From positions 1-64,000 of the forward strand of contig NZ_PNFD01000002.1 in NCBI RefSeq assembly GCF_003254645.1: a DNA stretch of 64,000 nt, given 5' to 3'. The notes beneath the pieces are model-generated. The model was given only the letters and a program-made list of their open reading frames with translations, had not been told where the DNA came from and made no database searches. The translations under genes were made by a program, and so were the position numbers. This document shows positions 61,105-64,000 of this stretch, one piece after another. This DNA is from Microbacterium suaedae (lineage in GTDB: Bacteria; Actinomycetota; Actinomycetes; Actinomycetales; Microbacteriaceae). Numbering within the stretch: the stretch's first letter is position 1; every line of letters starts with the position of its first letter.

Positions 61105-62127
61105 ATGCTCTACGACCTGATCTTCCGTCTCGGTTTCCGGCGCCTCGATCCGGAGCGCGCACATCATCTCGGTATGGCTGCCGTGCGCGTGCTCGGATCC
61201 CGCCCGCTCGCACCGATCGTGCGCCGCGTCACACGTCCGGACCCATCGTTGGCGGTCTCGGCGCTCGGTCGCACGTTCCCGACCCCGTTCGGTGTCGCCG
61301 CGGGATTCGACAAAGACGCAGTCGGCGTGCGCGGCCTCGACGCGCTCGGCTTCGGGCACGTCGAGATCGGGACAGTGACCGCGATTCCTCAGCCCGGCAA
61401 CGACAAGCCGCGTTTGTTCCGGCTCATCGCCGACAGGGCGCTCATCAACCGCATGGGCTTCAACAACTCTGGCGCGGCGGCGGCTGCGCGACGTCTCGCG
61501 CGTCTGCGCCGCGGGGGAGCGGTCGTCGGCGCGAACATCGGCAAGAGCCGTGTCGTCGACGTCGAGAATGCGACAGCCGACTACGTCCGCAGCGCGCGGC
61601 TCCTCGCGCCGCTCGCCGACTACCTCGCGGTGAACGTCTCGTCGCCGAACACCCCGGGTCTGCGCGGGCTCCAGGCGGCCGAGACTCTGCGGCCGCTCCT
61701 TGAAGCGGTGCGCGACGCGGCGGGCGCGACACCGCTGCTCGTCAAGATCGCGCCCGATCTGCCCGACGATGAGGTCCGCGCGATCGCACTGCTCGCCGCG
61801 GATCTGCGCCTCGACGGGCTCATCGCGACCAACACGACGATCTCCCGCGACGGACTCGAGACAGATCCGAGTGAGGTCGAGGCCATCGGCGCGGGCGGCC
61901 TCTCGGGTCCTCCCGTGAGGGAGCGCTCACGCGAGGTGCTGGCGATCGTGCGCGAGGCCGTGCCGGATCCGTCGTTCTGCGTCATCTCCGTCGGCGGCGT
62001 CGAGACCGCGCGGGACGTGCGCGAACGAATCGACGCGGGTGCCACGCTCGTGCAGGGGTACACGGGATTCATCTACCGTGGCCCGCTCTGGGCCCACGAG
62101 ATCAATCGCGGTCTGACGCGCCGCTGA
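61105..62127 (+). CDS. pyrD: Dihydroorotate dehydrogenase (quinone), class 2
   Basis: The 340-residue enzyme has an N-terminal amphipathic region (LYDLIFRLGFRRLDPERAHH) that marks class 2 enzymes, then GVAAGFDKDAVGVRGL, RMGFNNSGAAAAARRL and LAVNVSSPNTPGLRGLQ with the catalytic Ser. The FMN-binding GGLSGPPVRERS and VGGVETARDV are near the end. It oxidises dihydroorotate, passing electrons to menaquinone at the membrane. GAGGAGTGA lies 8 nt upstream. Confidence 0.95.
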   Translation: MLYDLIFRLGFRRLDPERAHHLGMAAVRVLGSRPLAPIVRRVTRPDPSLAVSALGRTFPTPFGVAAGFDKDAVGVRGLDALGFGHVEIGTVTAIPQPGNDKPRLFRLIADRALINRMGFNNSGAAAAARRLARLRRGGAVVGANIGKSRVVDVENATADYVRSARLLAPLADYLAVNVSSPNTPGLRGLQAAETLRPLLEAVRDAAGATPLLVKIAPDLPDDEVRAIALLAADLRLDGLIATNTTISRDGLETDPSEVEAIGAGGLSGPPVRERSREVLAIVREAVPDPSFCVISVGGVETARDVRERIDAGATLVQGYTGFIYRGPLWAHEINRGLTRR

Positions 62128-62143
62128 CGCGCGGCGTGCCGGA

Positions 62144-62710
62144 TCAGACGCGCGGGTACTCGCCGCGCTTCGCCTGCGGCTTCGGCATGCGCATGAAGCG
62201 CATCTGGATCGAGCGCATGGCGGCGTACCAGCCGAGGCCCTTCTCGCGACGATCCTCGCCGAACTTCTCCGCGGCGAGCTTCTTCACGCGCCGAGACAGC
62301 AGGATCATGTCGCCGATCACGAACAGGATGAACGCCCACAGCGCGACGAACGACCAGAACTGCGTGAACGTCGTGGGGATGAACGTCAGCACGATGACGA
62401 CGACCATCATCGGCATCAGGAACTCACCGAGGTGCCAGCCTGCGTCGGTCCAGTCGCGCACGAATCGCCGCTGCGGCCCCTTGTCGCGGGCGGGCAGATA
62501 GCGCTCTTCGCCGTTGGCCATGCCGAGGCGCGCGCGGTCCTGGCGCTCGCGCATCTCGGCGCGCGCGGCGCGCTTTGCGTCCTTCGTCGTCGCGACGAGG
62601 GGGCGCACGCGCTTCGCCTCCTGCTCGGCGCGCTTCGGCGTCGGACGCCCCTTGCCCTCTCGCTGCGGCGTGACCGCGTCGTCGTCGGCAGGAGAAGCGT
62701 TCTTCGGCAT
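62144..62710 (-). CDS. DUF3043 family membrane protein
   Basis: The 188-residue protein has a basic N-terminal third (KGRPTPKRAEQEAKRVRPLV), then RARLGMANGEERYLPARDKG and PQRRFVRDWTDAGWHLGEF, the DUF3043 signature, followed by two membrane helices (about 100-140) and a basic tail. Function is unknown; the family is limited to actinobacteria. I chose ATG 62710 (MPKNASPADDD) with GAGG 7 nt upstream; a GTG at 62743 would add 11 residues. Confidence 0.85.
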   Translation of the reverse strand: MPKNASPADDDAVTPQREGKGRPTPKRAEQEAKRVRPLVATTKDAKRAARAEMRERQDRARLGMANGEERYLPARDKGPQRRFVRDWTDAGWHLGEFLMPMMVVVIVLTFIPTTFTQFWSFVALWAFILFVIGDMILLSRRVKKLAAEKFGEDRREKGLGWYAAMRSIQMRFMRMPKPQAKRGEYPRV

Positions 62711-62744
62711 CGGGAACCTCGGGTATCGGGGCAGGGGATCCACA

Positions 62745-62752
62745 TAAGATTA
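62745..62752. promoter_or_regulatory. Overlapping face-to-face -10 boxes
   Basis: The octamer TAAGATTA contains TAAGAT for the plus strand (62745-62750, 7 nt before the ATG at 62758) and TAATCT for the minus strand (62752-62747, giving a leader of about 30 nt for the DUF3043 gene). Both promoters use the same bases. Confidence 0.55.
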
Positions 62753-62757
62753 CCCGC

Positions 62758-64000
62758 ATGACTTCCACGGCACCTGACGGACCCGTTTCCGACGACGATC
62801 AGAGGCTGCTCGAGGCCGTGGCGGGCGGCTTCCCCGCGGCCGTCGACGACCTCGGCCGACTCGTGAGGATCCCCGGCATCGCGTGGCCCGCGTTCGACCA
62901 GTCGGCCCTCGTGCGCAGCGCAGAGGAGATCGCCGAGCTTGCGCGGGATACGGGCTTGTTCGACACGGTCGACATCGAGCGTGCTCCCGTCGCGGACGGC
63001 GACGGTGACGAACTTGGCCAGCCCGCCGTTCTCGCGGTGCGGCGCGCGAAGGCCGGGCGGCCGACGATCATGCTCTACGCGCACCACGACGTGCAGCCGC
63101 CGGGTGACGACGAGCTGTGGGAGACGCCGCCGTTCGAGCCGACGGTGCGCGACGGGCGCATCTACGCGCGCGGCGCCGCCGACGACAAGGCCGGCGTCAT
63201 GGCCCATATCGCCTCGCTCCGGGCGCTCGCCGAGACGATCGGCCCCGATGCGGTCGATCTCGGCATCGTGCTGTTCGTCGAGGGGGAGGAGGAGTACGGC
63301 TCGCGCTCGTTCGCCCCGTTCCTGGAAACGCATGCCGAGACGATGCGCTCCGATGTCATCGTCGTCGCCGATTCCGGAAACCTCGATTCCGAGACACCCG
63401 CTGTCACCGTCTCTCTGCGTGGGAACGCGAAGTTCCACCTCACGGTGCGCACGCTCGAGCACGCCTCGCACTCGGGGATGTTCGGCGGTGCCGTGCCCGA
63501 CGCGATGATGGCGGCCGTGCGATTACTCTCGACGCTGTGGGATGAGAACGGTGCCGTCGCGGTGGACGGCCTCGTCGCCCGTGAGGCCGAGACGCCGCCC
63601 TACGACGAGGAGCAGCTCCGGGACGAGACCGGCCTGCTCGAGGGCGTCCGCCCTGTGGGCAGCGGTTCGATCCTCGGGCGCATCTGGAATGGCCCGACCG
63701 TCACCGTGACGGGCATCGACTTCACAACGGTGGAGGCTGCGAGCAACACCCTCGCCCCCGAGGTGACGCTCGTCCTCAGCTGCCGCGTGGCTCCCGGGCA
63801 GTCCTCGGCGGATGCGTATGCGGCGATCGAGCGCCACCTCCGGGCGCACGCACCCTTCGGGGCGCAGCTCGCCTTCAGCGAGGTGGATCTGGGCGACAGC
63901 GTTCTCGTCGACACTGACGGATGGGCGATCGGCGAGGCGCGGCGGGCCCTCTCCGACGGATACGGCCGGGAATCGGTCGACTACGGCGTCGGCGGATCGA
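62758..64000 (+). CDS. M20 family metallopeptidase / dipeptidase (partial, runs off the window)
   Basis: The first 414 residues are visible. Metal-site motifs are in order: MLYAHHDVQPPGDDELWETP (metal His and Asp), YARGAADDKAGVMAHI (bridging Asp), FVEGEEEYGS (catalytic Glu pair) and VADSGNLDSETP. A dimerisation domain with LEHASHSGMFGGAVPDAMMA follows. This is the CNDP/PepV-like M20 subgroup that cuts dipeptides or N-acylated amino acids with two zinc ions. It is leaderless (TAAGAT 7 nt upstream). The last about 50 residues are beyond the end. Confidence 0.9.
   Translation, partial: MTSTAPDGPVSDDDQRLLEAVAGGFPAAVDDLGRLVRIPGIAWPAFDQSALVRSAEEIAELARDTGLFDTVDIERAPVADGDGDELGQPAVLAVRRAKAGRPTIMLYAHHDVQPPGDDELWETPPFEPTVRDGRIYARGAADDKAGVMAHIASLRALAETIGPDAVDLGIVLFVEGEEEYGSRSFAPFLETHAETMRSDVIVVADSGNLDSETPAVTVSLRGNAKFHLTVRTLEHASHSGMFGGAVPDAMMAAVRLLSTLWDENGAVAVDGLVAREAETPPYDEEQLRDETGLLEGVRPVGSGSILGRIWNGPTVTVTGIDFTTVEAASNTLAPEVTLVLSCRVAPGQSSADAYAAIERHLRAHAPFGAQLAFSEVDLGDSVLVDTDGWAIGEARRALSDGYGRESVDYGVGGS

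Overview
The window is a contiguous piece of a high-GC actinobacterial chromosome, most likely from Microbacteriaceae (Microbacterium or a close relative). The evidence is the GC-rich coding, the order of the division/cell-wall (dcw) cluster without ftsA, the SepF-YggT-DivIVA tail, the GarA-like FHA/FtsR/MerR trio, the class II DAHP synthase next to a PknL-type kinase, a DUF3043 protein and a single-chain pyruvate carboxylase. I found no rRNA, tRNA, CRISPR array, prophage or insertion sequence. Almost everything is chromosomal core, so I see no convincing new multi-gene system. The unusual material lies in the intergenic DNA.

Left part (1-16 kb): the end of a sugar ABC permease with a DUF624 protein, a flavin reductase, a CPA2-type antiporter, aminopeptidase N, a TetR-controlled oxidoreductase/DUF1304 pair, a second TetR, ftsE-ftsX-smpB, DUF1918, a small prepilin peptidase, a YihY/BrkB membrane protein, a CYTH protein, dihydrolipoyl dehydrogenase and a CopC-domain protein.

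Middle (16-35 kb): FHA-FtsR-MerR, a five-copy ~103-bp tandem repeat, an orphan ParA, pyruvate carboxylase, an EspI-like MinD ATPase with an acidic N-terminus, peptide deformylase, a three-copy 70-bp terminator-like repeat, FadD-type acyl-CoA ligase, PlsC, DAHP synthase, PknL with PASTA domains, a LysM protein, an Rv2175c-like DNA-binding protein, a polyprenyl synthetase and a DUF3040 protein. PlsC-AroG-PknL-Rv2175c-IdsA matches the mycobacterial Rv2173-Rv2182c neighbourhood.

Right part (35-64 kb): mraZ-rsmH-ftsL-ftsI-murF-mraY-murD-ftsW-murG-murC-ftsQ-ftsZ-yggS-sepF-yggT-divIVA-lspA-rluD, densely packed with many 4-bp overlaps and with no murE in its usual slot. Then come a GNAT gene flanked by two related palindromic elements, dnaE, an unknown membrane protein, hisD, nrdR, pyrD, a DUF3043 protein and a partial M20 dipeptidase. 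The cluster makes lipid II and the divisome. FtsR (16.7 kb) is the likely activator of ftsZ, and PknL may act on GarA-like and Rv2175c-like targets.

The most consistent signal in the window is a promoter grammar: a TANNNT (or CANNNT) -10 box 6-8 nt before an ATG/GTG, with no ribosome-binding site. At least 18 genes have it, pointing to widespread leaderless transcription; it also fixes several start codons. Other notable signals are four intergenic repeat families, strong over-representation of GGATCC, a 10-bp-periodic MraZ box, and 7-bp-periodic AGGTT repeats before ftsZ.
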